Below, piece after piece: positions 1 to 8,399 of a stretch of DNA of 64,000 nucleotides (the first letter of the stretch is position 1; each line of letters begins with the position of its first letter). Made by a program: the position numbers and the translations under genes. Location: positions 2,108,001-2,172,000 of the forward strand of contig OZ244061.1 in assembly GCA_965215475.1 (NCBI GenBank), written 5' to 3'. The notes beneath the pieces were generated by a model, which saw nothing but the letters and a program-made list of their open reading frames with translations, ran no database searches and was not told the DNA's origin. Source of the DNA: Bin80 sp965215475. GTDB taxonomy: Bacteria; Bacteroidota; Rhodothermia; Rhodothermales; Bin80.

Positions 1-411
1 AGGAGCGCCAAAAACGGTTTGAATTTGTAGTTCCTCTGCTTCCGGTGCAACTTTTCTGGCAGGAATTGCCAACATTAAAGTATCGCGAATTGTATCCGTT
101 AAGTCGAATATACGCTGTTTCGGCTCAAGTTCAACCTGCTCCATCATGTCCTCCTCGGGTGGCTTATGACCAAAAGTGTATATCTGCATCTCATGGACAT
201 TGCTCACGGGAGCAACAAATTCTCGAAGCGTTCGATCACATTCCATACGCGCCTTCGCGCAAACATCCAGGGTAATGTGCACACCTTCATTTAATTGTTC
301 AATCTCTAACTGTGCCTGAATTTCTGAAAACTGTGATTGGTTTAATCCCAAATCCGAAGCAGAAAGTTCAAGGCGACCTCCCTGGGGAGAGGATATGTCA
401 AACTTGATCAT
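1..411 (-). CDS. YceD/DUF177 family protein (partial, runs off left edge)
   Basis: This is a 137-codon open frame on the minus strand from an ATG at 409-411 to the window edge, with no stop, so the C-terminus is missing. It starts MIKFDISSPQGG and contains VCAKARMECDRTLREF, which resembles the cysteine-containing centre of DUF177 (YceD) proteins; the usual CxRCL motif is altered here. It continues into an acidic stretch (KPPEEDMMEQVELEPKQR) and IRDTLMLAIPARKVAPEAEE, typical of the family's second half. YceD proteins are linked to 23S rRNA accumulation, and the gene usually precedes rpmF, which would lie outside the window. The upstream side is AT-rich without a Shine-Dalgarno motif. The family call is fairly secure from the residue pattern; the function in this organism is inferred. 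Confidence 0.7.
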   Translation of the reverse strand, partial: MIKFDISSPQGGRLELSASDLGLNQSQFSEIQAQLEIEQLNEGVHITLDVCAKARMECDRTLREFVAPVSNVHEMQIYTFGHKPPEEDMMEQVELEPKQRIFDLTDTIRDTLMLAIPARKVAPEAEELQIQTVFGAP

Positions 412-659
412 CTATTTTTTGCAAAACAGTACGGGTAAACCTGCAATCCGTACTTCAGGTTTCCTATGCCAGTATCAGGAAAACACTAAAGAGCTGAGAC
501 CTCCTTTACGCTATCGTTTAGATTCAGCTGAATTTCGCGTGACTCACCTATGTGTATTCCGTGCGTTATTTCATCTCATTTTACCTTCCTTCCCATAATG
601 GCTATTTCTTGTTAAACACTCCATTTCGTCAGTTGAACCAGTCCCCAAAAACCCTCGTA

Positions 660-950
660 AAATCGGTCATCACTATCCACATCAACCAAAAATTCTTGCA
701 TCAGGTGAAAATTCCCTAATCATGCCTCTCAGAATGTGAATAAGTTGTGAGTATCCTAGCCTTCCCTTCCAAAACTCCAGGGTTTTCCTTCTTTTATAGC
801 CCTGAGAAACATGATTTAGGTAGATTTTAGCCTTGTTTTATCCCATTTATCCCCAAAAAGCTACTCTTAGACATACTTAATGCTCATAATTCAATTTTTT
901 CTCCCATTTTGATTTACGGTAATTTTTGTGAACAAGTTGTGGATAACTCT
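660..950. other. Candidate replication origin / DnaA-box cluster upstream of dnaA
   Basis: The gap before dnaA (412-1064) has no convincing gene but holds several DnaA-box-like 9-mers. They are a perfect TGTGGATAA at 938-946, TGTGAATAA (reverse of TTATTCACA, consensus) at 735-743, CTATCCACA (one mismatch) at 673-681 and TTATCCCCA (one mismatch) at 847-855. Between them runs an AT-rich stretch (about 780-925) that could unwind. A DnaA-box cluster beside dnaA-dnaN is the classical bacterial oriC arrangement; it could also be the autoregulatory region of dnaA. A second, smaller cluster lies at 21952-22037. Confidence 0.55.
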
Positions 951-1064
951 TGGATCCTTCTTTCTGATGAGCCTTTCCATTTCGTATATTTCACCTCAAC
1001 AGAGCAAGTATTCCTTCTGTTTAATTACAACCAGCTCATCCAGCATCAACGAATCTATCCTTAA

Positions 1065-2468
1065 ATGCCACATACCGCCGAATCTGCTTGGAGTGCTTGC
1101 CTCGAAGTGATTCAAGATAACGTGACCCCGCAGTGCTTCCTGACTTGGTTCAGTAAGCTAAAACCTGTCTCCTTGGTGGGAGAAGAGGGTGCCTCAAAAC
1201 TAACGATACAAGTGCCCAGCCCATTCCATTATGAATACCTTGAGGGACAATATAATCTACTTCTCCGCTCCACGGTATCCCGGGTACTTGGAGAGCAAAG
1301 TCATTTCTGCTATGAGGTCGTTGTCGTTCAGGATACGGAAACGGACAGCCAACCTAAAACCTACAAGGTTCCTGCGTCTAGTGATCGCCCTGCGGAGATC
1401 GAAAGCTCTTCCCCAGAAAAGGTCCATCATCCCAACGTAAACAGTAACCTCACCAAAAGCTATACCTTCGAGAAATTCATCGTTGGTGATTGCAATAACT
1501 TGGCTTATAGTGCTTCTCAGGCGATTGCAAAATCCCCTGGAGGAACCGCCTATAATCCTTTTCTTATATATGGTGGTGTGGGGCTTGGAAAAACTCATCT
1601 CATGCAAGCGATCGGGAACCAAGTTCGAAAGAGCCAGCCACATAAAAAGGTTCGCTACATCTCAAGTGAGCGATTCACAAATGATTTTGTGCGGGCCATT
1701 CAGGAAAAAAAGGTTCAAGAATTTTCTCGTAGTTATCGCGAGATTGATGTCCTCATCATTGATGATGTTCAATTTTTTGGTGGGAAAGAAAAAACACAGG
1801 AAGAGTTCTTCTGTATCTTTAACGAATTGCAACAGGGAGGAAATCAGATCATTCTCAGTGCGGACCGCCCACCAAAGGAAATTAGTGGTATTGAGGAACG
1901 TTTACTTTCTCGCTTTTGCTGGGGACTCCAAGCCGATCTCCAGGCCCCCGACCTTGAGACGAGAACCGCAATTTTGCTGCGCAAGGCTACCGAAATCGGA
2001 CTGGAACTTCCAACGGAGGTAATCAACTATATTGCACGAAATATTACAAAGAATATCCGTGAACTTGAAGGTGCACTCGTTCGACTCTTGGCACAATCAG
2101 CTTATACGAAGCAAGATATCGATGAGTCCTTGGCAAAAAATGCCCTGAAAGATTTCATTCGTCGTCCGCTTACAACTCTCTCCATTGACCGAGTGCAAAA
2201 GCTGGTTTGCGAATACTTCGGAATTGATCAGCACCGCCTTCATGAAAAAACAAAGAAACGTGAGATTGTACAAGTCCGGCAGCTGGCAATGTATCTCTGC
2301 CGTGAACTGGATTATACACATAAGTCTATCGGACTTCAATTCGGCGGCAGAGACCATTCCACTGTCGTCCACGCGATCAAAAGCGTGAACAATCTGATAG
2401 AAACTGATAACAACTACCGGAACCGGGTGGCTGATGTGCGACGTAGAGTTCACCAGTTATCTGATTGA
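1065..2468 (+). CDS. dnaA: Chromosomal replication initiator DnaA
   Basis: DnaA is the AAA+ initiator that binds DnaA boxes and opens oriC. The 467-residue product has family length. Domain I starts SAWSACLEVIQDNVTPQCFLTWF, a variable linker covers about residues 90-125, then the AAA+ core begins (YTFEKFIVGDCNNLAYSA) with Walker A GGVGLGKTH and Walker B VLIIDDVQFF. Domain IV carries the DNA-binding signature GGRDHSTVVHAI near the C-terminus. The ATG at 1065 fits the start of domain I; no Shine-Dalgarno motif precedes it. The perfect DnaA box at 938-946 lies about 120 bp upstream and suggests autoregulation. dnaN follows 12 bp downstream, the usual dnaA-dnaN pair. Confidence 0.97.
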   Translation: MPHTAESAWSACLEVIQDNVTPQCFLTWFSKLKPVSLVGEEGASKLTIQVPSPFHYEYLEGQYNLLLRSTVSRVLGEQSHFCYEVVVVQDTETDSQPKTYKVPASSDRPAEIESSSPEKVHHPNVNSNLTKSYTFEKFIVGDCNNLAYSASQAIAKSPGGTAYNPFLIYGGVGLGKTHLMQAIGNQVRKSQPHKKVRYISSERFTNDFVRAIQEKKVQEFSRSYREIDVLIIDDVQFFGGKEKTQEEFFCIFNELQQGGNQIILSADRPPKEISGIEERLLSRFCWGLQADLQAPDLETRTAILLRKATEIGLELPTEVINYIARNITKNIRELEGALVRLLAQSAYTKQDIDESLAKNALKDFIRRPLTTLSIDRVQKLVCEYFGIDQHRLHEKTKKREIVQVRQLAMYLCRELDYTHKSIGLQFGGRDHSTVVHAIKSVNNLIETDNNYRNRVADVRRRVHQLSD

Positions 2469-2480
2469 TCCTTTTTCTCA

Positions 2481-3617
2481 ATGAAATTTTCAACTACAAG
2501 TACGGCACTTTATAAGGCATTAGATACGGTCAGTGGAGCCTTGCCCCCCAAGTCTGACAAGGAAATCCTGATGTGCATTCTCTTGCAACGAGAAGGCAAT
2601 TACTTAGAACTTCGAACCACCGATTTAGAGGTTGCGATCCGGCATCGCATTCCCGTGGATTTTTCCAGTGAACCCGATGAAGATCTTGACCTCATTGCGG
2701 TTCCGGCAAAACAGTTTCTTGAAACCTGCCGGACTCTTCCCGAAATCCCTATCACCTTTGAGGTTGAACAAAGCTACAAGATCATTCTCTCACATGACCG
2801 GGGGCAGTATGACTGGATGGGGTTCAGTGGTTACTCGTTTCCTGAATTCCCCGTCATTGACGATGCACAAATGGTTGAGTTTGATCGGGAACAACTAAAA
2901 AACGGGTTTAATCTGGTAAGTTTTGCCGTAAGCAAGGATATGTCTCGCCCTGGGATCATGGGGATACTCTTCGAAATCCTCGAAGGATCCGCCCGTATTG
3001 TCGGAACCGATGGACATCGGCTTGCTCGCTGCATCTTCAAAAACTTCGAGGGCGAGTTGGATGTGAGTGCTCTATCTCCCTTCAAGGCATTTCAGCAGGT
3101 AGCTCGCATGGATGGACCCAACGATTGCACGATTGCGATCAGTGAAAATTTCCTTTCTTTTTCCTTCGGCCATACACATATCGTGACCTCTCTGATCATG
3201 GCCTCTTTCCCGAACTATGAACGAGCAATCCCTACCGAAAATGATAAGATCCTTCTGCTGAGTCGCGATGACCTTCTTAGCAGTGTACGGCGCGTGAACT
3301 TCTTTGCCTCCGAAAACTCACATCAGATCCTTCTCGACTGTAAAAAAGATTCCATTGAAGTCAGTGCTTGGGATATCGAACGCTCCAGTAAAGGATCGGA
3401 GACTATTTCCTGTGAGTACCGTGGAGAAACCACACAGATTGGATTCAATGCAGAATATCTTTTGGATCTACTAAAAAATCTTCCTTTTGGAGACATTTCC
3501 CTCTCTATGGGAATGCCCAATCGTGCTGCTCTTATGAGACCGATCCCCCAAAGTGATCACCACGATCTCACGCTCCTGATCATGCCGGTGATGCTCAACA
3601 CCGATGATAGCTACTAA
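2481..3617 (+). CDS. dnaN: DNA polymerase III sliding clamp (beta subunit)
   Basis: The beta clamp is a ring-shaped dimer that tethers DNA polymerase III to DNA. The 378-residue product has the usual three-domain length. It opens MKFSTTSTALYKALDTVSGALPPKSDKEIL, with the typical N-terminal helix and 'dTVSgalP' pattern, then LELRTTDLEVAIRHRIPV; the middle domain has GILFEILEGSARIVGTDGHRLARC, a clear clamp signature, and the C-terminus ends in the 'MPV' strand (LLIMPVMLN). It starts 12 bp after dnaA and is probably cotranscribed. No Shine-Dalgarno motif is seen (leader TTTTTCTCA). Nothing odd is visible. Confidence 0.96.
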   Translation: MKFSTTSTALYKALDTVSGALPPKSDKEILMCILLQREGNYLELRTTDLEVAIRHRIPVDFSSEPDEDLDLIAVPAKQFLETCRTLPEIPITFEVEQSYKIILSHDRGQYDWMGFSGYSFPEFPVIDDAQMVEFDREQLKNGFNLVSFAVSKDMSRPGIMGILFEILEGSARIVGTDGHRLARCIFKNFEGELDVSALSPFKAFQQVARMDGPNDCTIAISENFLSFSFGHTHIVTSLIMASFPNYERAIPTENDKILLLSRDDLLSSVRRVNFFASENSHQILLDCKKDSIEVSAWDIERSSKGSETISCEYRGETTQIGFNAEYLLDLLKNLPFGDISLSMGMPNRAALMRPIPQSDHHDLTLLIMPVMLNTDDSY

Positions 3618-3705
3618 GCTACTCTTGGTTGCGTGAACTTTGTATCTAGGCTGCGCGTACCACCCTGCTACGCCTGAAATAAACCATCGCCTATATACAA
3701 ACGCA

Positions 3706-4158
3706 ATGGAAACTCAAAGTTATAAAACTCAAAGTGTTCGAGCCAATGATGTTCGGCGTAAATGGTTCGTCATTGACGCAGAACAAGCGATTGTCGGCCG
3801 CTTAGCTTCACAGGTGGCAACCATTTTGCGTGGCAAACACAAACCCTGTTATACCCCCCATGTAGACACTGGGGACTATGTAATTATTGTGAATGCTGAC
3901 AAAGTTCGCTTCACCGGGAATAAAGAAGACTCCAAGCTTTACTACCGCTATAGTGGCTACCCCGGCGGATTGAAATCTCGATCTGTCAGAACTATGCGCG
4001 CAAAAAAGCCTGAGCATCTAGTTCGCCATGCCGTGAAAGGGATGCTCCCCAAAGGCCCTCTTGGTCGACAAATGCTATCCAAGCTCAAGGTCTATGCCAC
4101 GGCTGAGCATCCGCACGATGCACAAGAGCCTGAGGAATTATCCATTCATTCTAAATAA
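3706..4158 (+). CDS. rplM: 50S ribosomal protein L13
   Basis: uL13 is an early-assembly protein of the large ribosomal subunit. The frame is open from 3640, but the family N-terminus (METQSYKTQSVRANDVRRKWFVIDAEQ) fits the ATG at 3706, giving 150 residues, the normal length. Signature stretches are WFVIDAEQAIVGRLASQVATILRGKHKP, YTPHVDTGDYVIIVNADKV, YSGYPGGLKSRS and the C-terminal KGMLPKGPLGRQMLSKLKVY. The longer reading would add a 22-residue extension (MYLGCAYHPATPE...) unlike any L13 I know, so I reject it. rpsI follows after 23 bp, the nearly universal L13-S9 operon. Confidence 0.95.
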   Translation: METQSYKTQSVRANDVRRKWFVIDAEQAIVGRLASQVATILRGKHKPCYTPHVDTGDYVIIVNADKVRFTGNKEDSKLYYRYSGYPGGLKSRSVRTMRAKKPEHLVRHAVKGMLPKGPLGRQMLSKLKVYATAEHPHDAQEPEELSIHSK

Positions 4159-4181
4159 TCATCATCAACCTTGCCTCACTC

Positions 4182-4577
4182 ATGGCAAACCTTACTGAAT
4201 TTATCGCTATCGGACGTCGTAAAACTTCGACAGCTCGAGTTTATTTGCGACCGGGCTCTGGTAACATACTAGTCAATCGCCTCCCGATTGATGAATACTT
4301 CAAAATGGACACTCGGCGCCGGATTTTACTCTCTCCGTTTGAGGTCACTGGCACAACCGGAATGTACGACTTGGTCGTGAATGTGAAAGGTGGTGGACTC
4401 ACCGGACAATCCGAGGCGATCCGGCTCGGCACTTCTCGTGCACTAGTGCAAGCAGATGAAGAGCGTCGTAAACCTCTTCGGGATGCCGGCTTCCTGACGC
4501 GTGATCCCCGGATGGTGGAACGAAAAAAATATGGCCGCCCAAAAGCACGCAAACGGTTCCAGTTCTCCAAACGATAA
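4182..4577 (+). CDS. rpsI: 30S ribosomal protein S9
   Basis: uS9 is a small-subunit head protein whose C-terminal tail reaches the P-site tRNA. The 131-residue product begins IAIGRRKTSTARVYLRPGSG, the S9 signature, and ends in the conserved basic tail RKKYGRPKARKRFQFSKR, including the invariant C-terminal KR. The internal GGGLTGQSEAIRLGTSRALV segment is also typical. It lies 23 bp after rplM. A 116-bp gap (4578-4693) separates it from rpsB; the gap has a stem-like CCGGGTGCC/GGTTGGCC stretch but no recognisable element. Confidence 0.96.
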   Translation: MANLTEFIAIGRRKTSTARVYLRPGSGNILVNRLPIDEYFKMDTRRRILLSPFEVTGTTGMYDLVVNVKGGGLTGQSEAIRLGTSRALVQADEERRKPLRDAGFLTRDPRMVERKKYGRPKARKRFQFSKR

Positions 4578-4693
4578 CTTTTCCAAACGATATACTTTTC
4601 TCATCTCGCACAGGATTTGATGCATAGCCGGGTGCCTTCCTGGTTGGCCAATGCAAGCGATTGTCCTGGCGGCTTAACCCAGTTTAATCTATC

Positions 4694-5473
4694 ATGAGCA
4701 ACCCTATCTCCCCCTCGGATTCATCCCAACACCGAGTTTCTGTAGAAGACCTATTGAAGGCCGGTACACATTTTGGTCATTTGACCAGTCGCTGGAATCC
4801 CAAAATGCGTAGCTATATCTTCATGCAGCGCAATGGGATTCATATTATTGATCTTTTAAGAACTCAAAAACTCCTTGACCAGGCCGCTGATGCAGCTACC
4901 CGATTTGCCCGTCAAGGAAAATCAATCCTGTTTGTCGGAACGAAAAAGCAGGCACGCCAAACCGTTAAGGAGGCTGCAGAGTCCTGTGATTCGCCCTATG
5001 TTGTGGAGCGCTGGCTTGGGGGAACGCTGACGAATTTTCAGACTATCCGTAATAGTATTCGACGGATGGAAGGATTGGCAAAAATGGGCAACGACGGTAC
5101 ACTGGAGCAGCTCAAAAAGAAGGAGCGCCTAATGAAATCCCGTGAGCTGGACAAGCTCCAACGAAATCTTGGTGGTATTGCTACAATGCCCCGAACACCA
5201 GGGTGCCTGTTCGTGGTCGATATCCGCAGAGAACGGATTGCCGTCAACGAGGCACGCAAATTGGGGATTCCCATTATTGCGATGGTCGACTCCAATTGTG
5301 ATCCCGACCTGGTGAACTACGTGATTCCGTGTAATGACGATGCCTTCAAGTCCATCCAGATCATTACGGAGACGATCGCTCAGGCTGTAAATGAGGGACG
5401 GAAAGCAGCGGAGATTGAATCCGCAAACCAGAACGCAGAGAAAGAAAAACGTAAGGAAGAATTGAAGGCTTAG
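4694..5473 (+). CDS. rpsB: 30S ribosomal protein S2
   Basis: uS2 binds the head-body junction of the 30S subunit. The product is 259 residues. It contains VEDLLKAGTHFGHLTSRWNPKM (signature 1), KSILFVGTKKQARQTVKEAA, RWLGGTLTNFQTIRNSIRRME and PGCLFVVDIRRERIAVNEARKLGIPIIAMVDSNCDPDLVNYVIPCNDDA, the second signature, and ends in a lysine- and glutamate-rich tail. rpsB followed by tsf is the common order. In many bacteria S2 represses its own rpsB-tsf mRNA; the 116-bp leader here could serve that, but I see no proven structure. Confidence 0.96.
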   Translation: MSNPISPSDSSQHRVSVEDLLKAGTHFGHLTSRWNPKMRSYIFMQRNGIHIIDLLRTQKLLDQAADAATRFARQGKSILFVGTKKQARQTVKEAAESCDSPYVVERWLGGTLTNFQTIRNSIRRMEGLAKMGNDGTLEQLKKKERLMKSRELDKLQRNLGGIATMPRTPGCLFVVDIRRERIAVNEARKLGIPIIAMVDSNCDPDLVNYVIPCNDDAFKSIQIITETIAQAVNEGRKAAEIESANQNAEKEKRKEELKA

Positions 5474-5570
5474 CCTCCGAAGTTACTCGTCGCGGTTTGT
5501 TGATGCGCGCCTTCGGAGATGTCAACCACCCGTGCTGAACAACGAAAGCTCTGAATTATACCCTATCCTG

Positions 5571-6410
5571 ATGACCAAAGTATCTATTTCAGCAAAAGAT
5601 GTAAAACAGCTCCGTGACAAAACTGGTGCGGGGATGATGGATTGTAAACGTGCCCTTTCTGACGCGAATGGTGACCTTGATGCAGCCATTGATCTTTTGC
5701 GCAAGAAGGGGCAACGTGTGGCAGCTAAGCGTGCCGATCGGGAAGCTCTCCAGGGGCTCGTCCTGACACGCATTGATGATGCCGGAAGTACCGGAATCGT
5801 TGTTGAGGTGAACTGCGAAACGGATTTTGTTGCCCGTAATGAGGAATTTATCTCGTTTGCTGATTCTGTGGCTAACTTGATTTTGTCTGCACGCCCCGCA
5901 GATCTGGATGCCCTTGTCTCTTTGCCTCTGGATCATGGACGTACTGTTGGAGAAACCCTGACGGATCTCACGGGCAAGATTGGTGAAAAATTGGGCATCC
6001 GTCGGTTCTCCGTTCTGTCCTCGGAGGATGGACAAGTGATTGACTATATCCATCCCGGCTCCCGTCTTGGTGTCCTGGTCTCTATCAAAGGAAGTGGCGA
6101 TCTGACCGAGACGGGGCGAAATGTTGCCATGCAAGTTGCGGCTCTGAATCCTTTGGCTGCACATCGAAAGGATGTGCCTCAGGAAACACAGGACAAAGAA
6201 TTAGAAATTGGCCGTGAAGCGGCTCGCCTCGAAGGAAAACCTGAACACATCCTCGATCGGATTGCGGAGGGAAAACTAGAGCGCTTTTTCAAGGATCATG
6301 TTCTTGTGGAGCAACCTTTTGTCAAAGATGCCTCGCTACGAGTTCGGGACGTACTCGCTAAATCTGGTGCAGAAGTGAATGGGTTTGTTCGATGTGCTCT
6401 CGGTGAATGA
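5571..6410 (+). CDS. tsf: Elongation factor Ts
   Basis: EF-Ts exchanges GDP on EF-Tu. The frame is open from 5532 (MLNNESSELYPIL...), but the family N-terminus is MTKVSISAKDVKQLRDKTGAGMMDCKRAL, so I place the start at the ATG at 5571, giving 279 residues. The signature RDKTGAGMMDCKRALSDANGD binds EF-Tu, and GIVVEVNCETDFVARNEEF is the second signature. The C-terminal QPFVKDASLRVRDVL pattern is also typical. It follows rpsB and precedes pyrH and frr, the conserved rpsB-tsf-pyrH-frr cluster. No defect is visible. Confidence 0.95.
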   Translation: MTKVSISAKDVKQLRDKTGAGMMDCKRALSDANGDLDAAIDLLRKKGQRVAAKRADREALQGLVLTRIDDAGSTGIVVEVNCETDFVARNEEFISFADSVANLILSARPADLDALVSLPLDHGRTVGETLTDLTGKIGEKLGIRRFSVLSSEDGQVIDYIHPGSRLGVLVSIKGSGDLTETGRNVAMQVAALNPLAAHRKDVPQETQDKELEIGREAARLEGKPEHILDRIAEGKLERFFKDHVLVEQPFVKDASLRVRDVLAKSGAEVNGFVRCALGE

Positions 6411-6430
6411 TCTGACTCCCACGGATTCTC

Positions 6431-7165
6431 ATGCAAGATTCGCAGCTGAAACAACCAATATACAATCGAATCCTGGTGAAACTCAGTGGCGAGTCGCTCT
6501 TAGGCAATCAAGCTTTCGGGATTGATTCAAGCGTGCTCTCCGCATGGTCAAAAGATCTGGAGGCTGTGGTCCAAAGTGGCATTGAATTAGCGATCGTGAT
6601 CGGAGGAGGGAATATTTCGAGAGGAGTCATGACCACCACTCACGGGATGTCCCGGGTCCATGGAGATTACATGGGAATGTTAGCAACCATGATCAACGCG
6701 ATGGCACTACAAGATGCTCTAGAGGATTTGCATCTTGAAACCCGACTGCTTTCCAGTATCAAGATGGAAGAGATTGCCGAGCCTTTTATTCGGCGGCGGG
6801 CCATTCGCCATCTCGAAAAAGGTCGTGTGGTCATTTTTGGTGGAGGAACCGGCAGTCCCTATTTTACCACAGATACGGCGGCGGCGTTGCGTGCTCTCGA
6901 AATTGATGCAAATGTGTTTATCAAAGCCACACGAGTAGACGGGATCTACTCTGCGGATCCTGAAGTTCACGAAAAAGTCGAACACTTTGCCCAGATTGAG
7001 GGACATGAAGCGATCCGCAAAGGTCTGAAGGTCATGGATAAAACAGCATTTACTTTGTGTGAGGAATCCAAGATGCCGATTGTTGTGTGCAACATGAACG
7101 AACCGGGGAACCTGCAGAAGATCATCTTTGGTGAGAGAGTCGGTTCTTACGTACATTGGGACTAG
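6431..7165 (+). CDS. pyrH: UMP kinase
   Basis: UMP kinase converts UMP to UDP with ATP in pyrimidine nucleotide synthesis. The 244-residue product belongs to the amino-acid kinase fold: RILVKLSGESLLG at the N-terminus (phosphate-binding lysine), AIVIGGGNISRG, THGMSRVHGDYMGMLATMINAMALQDAL, VVIFGGGTGSPYFTTDTAAALRALEI and VFIKATRVDGIYSADPE. Bacterial PyrH is a hexamer regulated by GTP and UTP; the sequence does not show which form of control applies here. It sits 20 bp after tsf and 12 bp before frr. Confidence 0.96.
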   Translation: MQDSQLKQPIYNRILVKLSGESLLGNQAFGIDSSVLSAWSKDLEAVVQSGIELAIVIGGGNISRGVMTTTHGMSRVHGDYMGMLATMINAMALQDALEDLHLETRLLSSIKMEEIAEPFIRRRAIRHLEKGRVVIFGGGTGSPYFTTDTAAALRALEIDANVFIKATRVDGIYSADPEVHEKVEHFAQIEGHEAIRKGLKVMDKTAFTLCEESKMPIVVCNMNEPGNLQKIIFGERVGSYVHWD

Positions 7166-7177
7166 AATTCCCCTTTC

Positions 7178-7752
7178 TTGACCATGTTAGACGAGCTTCT
7201 TGAACTACTTCTTCTTGAAAATACGGAACAGATGGAGCGCTCATTGAACCATCTCAACGGTGAGTTGCGTGCGATACGAGCGGGGAGAGCCACTCCCGCC
7301 ATGCTTCAAAATGTTCGGGTTGATTTCTATGGTAGCGTTTCGCCTTTAAATCAGCTCTCGACGATCAGTGCCCCCCAACCGGATCTCCTGGTCGTGACTC
7401 CCTGGGATAAATCTTCGATTGAGGCGATTGAAAAAGCAATTCTCTCGGCGAACCTTGGACTGAACCCGTCCAATGATGGTACTGTGATCCGGATCCCTGT
7501 CCCGCCGCTAACGGAAGAGCGACGAATTGAACTCTGCAAACGAATTCGACAAATTGGGGAGCAGGCAAAAATTTCGGTTCGCAATATTCGCCGTACCACA
7601 AAGGAGGAGTTAAAATCCACTCAGGAGGCTGAGAATCTATCCGAGGACATGCGGTATTTCGCCGAAGAGAAATTGCAGAACGAAACGGATCGATTTGTGA
7701 GTGCGATTGACAAGCTTCTTAGCGAGAAAGAGAAGGACATCATGGAAGTATA

Positions 7753-7753
<1 letters not shown>
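7178..7753 (+). CDS. frr: Ribosome recycling factor
   Basis: RRF splits post-termination ribosomes together with EF-G. The 191-residue product has the RRF signature: MERSLNHLNGELRAIRAGRATPAMLQNVRVDFYGS, LVVTPWDKSSIEAIEKAILSANLGLNPSNDGTVIRIPVPPLTEERR and RRTTKEELK. The start may be the ATG at 7178 or the one at 7184 (MLDELL); the difference is two residues. The final G of the TAG stop (7753) is also the first base of tRNA-Ser, so the gene and the tRNA overlap by one nucleotide and probably share a transcript that must be cut to free the tRNA 5' end. Confidence 0.95.
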
Positions 7754-7843
<90 letters not shown>

Positions 7844-7919
7844 CTTAATCTGCATGACCCCTTGGTGTTTTAATTTCAACATTCTTTGGTTCCATCATGA
7901 ATATGGATCGCGGTAGAAC

Positions 7920-8399
7920 CTAGAATGACAATTCAGGTTCTGTTGTAATAAAGGGTTCAACTATTCTGGTTTTTTGATCGAGTCTATTTTTGAATTTCTT
8001 ATCGTATTCCATCAACTTACGATCGTACGTTTCGAATCGACATACATCTGACACTATTACGGTTGCCAAGTGCCCCGCGTCTTTGATCTGTATATCATGA
8101 TACTCCCATTTCAATTCTCGTGCTTGATTCGCAACATACCTTGTCAAATCCGCTACTTTAATAAAACTATACTCGAAGAGATCTCTGATTTTTTGTTTTG
8201 AGTTTTCGTCGTAACGTTGATCCTTATCCAGCCATAGTACCTCAAATGAGGTTACTGATGAGGTTACGATCATTGTTTGGTTCTTTTGGGCGGCTTTCAG
8301 TATGGCGTCACATTGTGTTACCCTTTCGGGTTCTTCTTTGAGGTAAGCGAGAAATACACAACTATCCCAATATCGGAGAGTAGGTTTGGGCTCGCTCAT
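7920..8399 (-). CDS. PIN-domain ribonuclease-like protein
   Basis: The 159-residue product has a PIN-domain layout: an N-terminal strand ending in the first acidic residue (TLRYWDSCVFLAYLKEEPERVTQCDAIL), SSVTSFEVLWLDK with the second acidic residue, IQIKDAGHLATVIVSDVCRFETYDRKLMEY with the third acidic position (D in 'KDAGHLAT') and a terminal acidic residue ('ETYDRKL'). PIN proteins such as VapC cut RNA using a metal bound by these acids. Its start overlaps the stop of the upstream 256-residue gene by four bases, so the two are translationally coupled like a toxin-antitoxin pair, but that partner does not resemble a short VapB. The toxin role is inferred. Confidence 0.7.
   Translation of the reverse strand: MSEPKPTLRYWDSCVFLAYLKEEPERVTQCDAILKAAQKNQTMIVTSSVTSFEVLWLDKDQRYDENSKQKIRDLFEYSFIKVADLTRYVANQARELKWEYHDIQIKDAGHLATVIVSDVCRFETYDRKLMEYDKKFKNRLDQKTRIVEPFITTEPELSF

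Noticed and set aside
3640..3705. N-terminal extension of L13.
   Set aside because: The extra 22 residues do not resemble L13, and the ATG at 3706 gives the normal protein.
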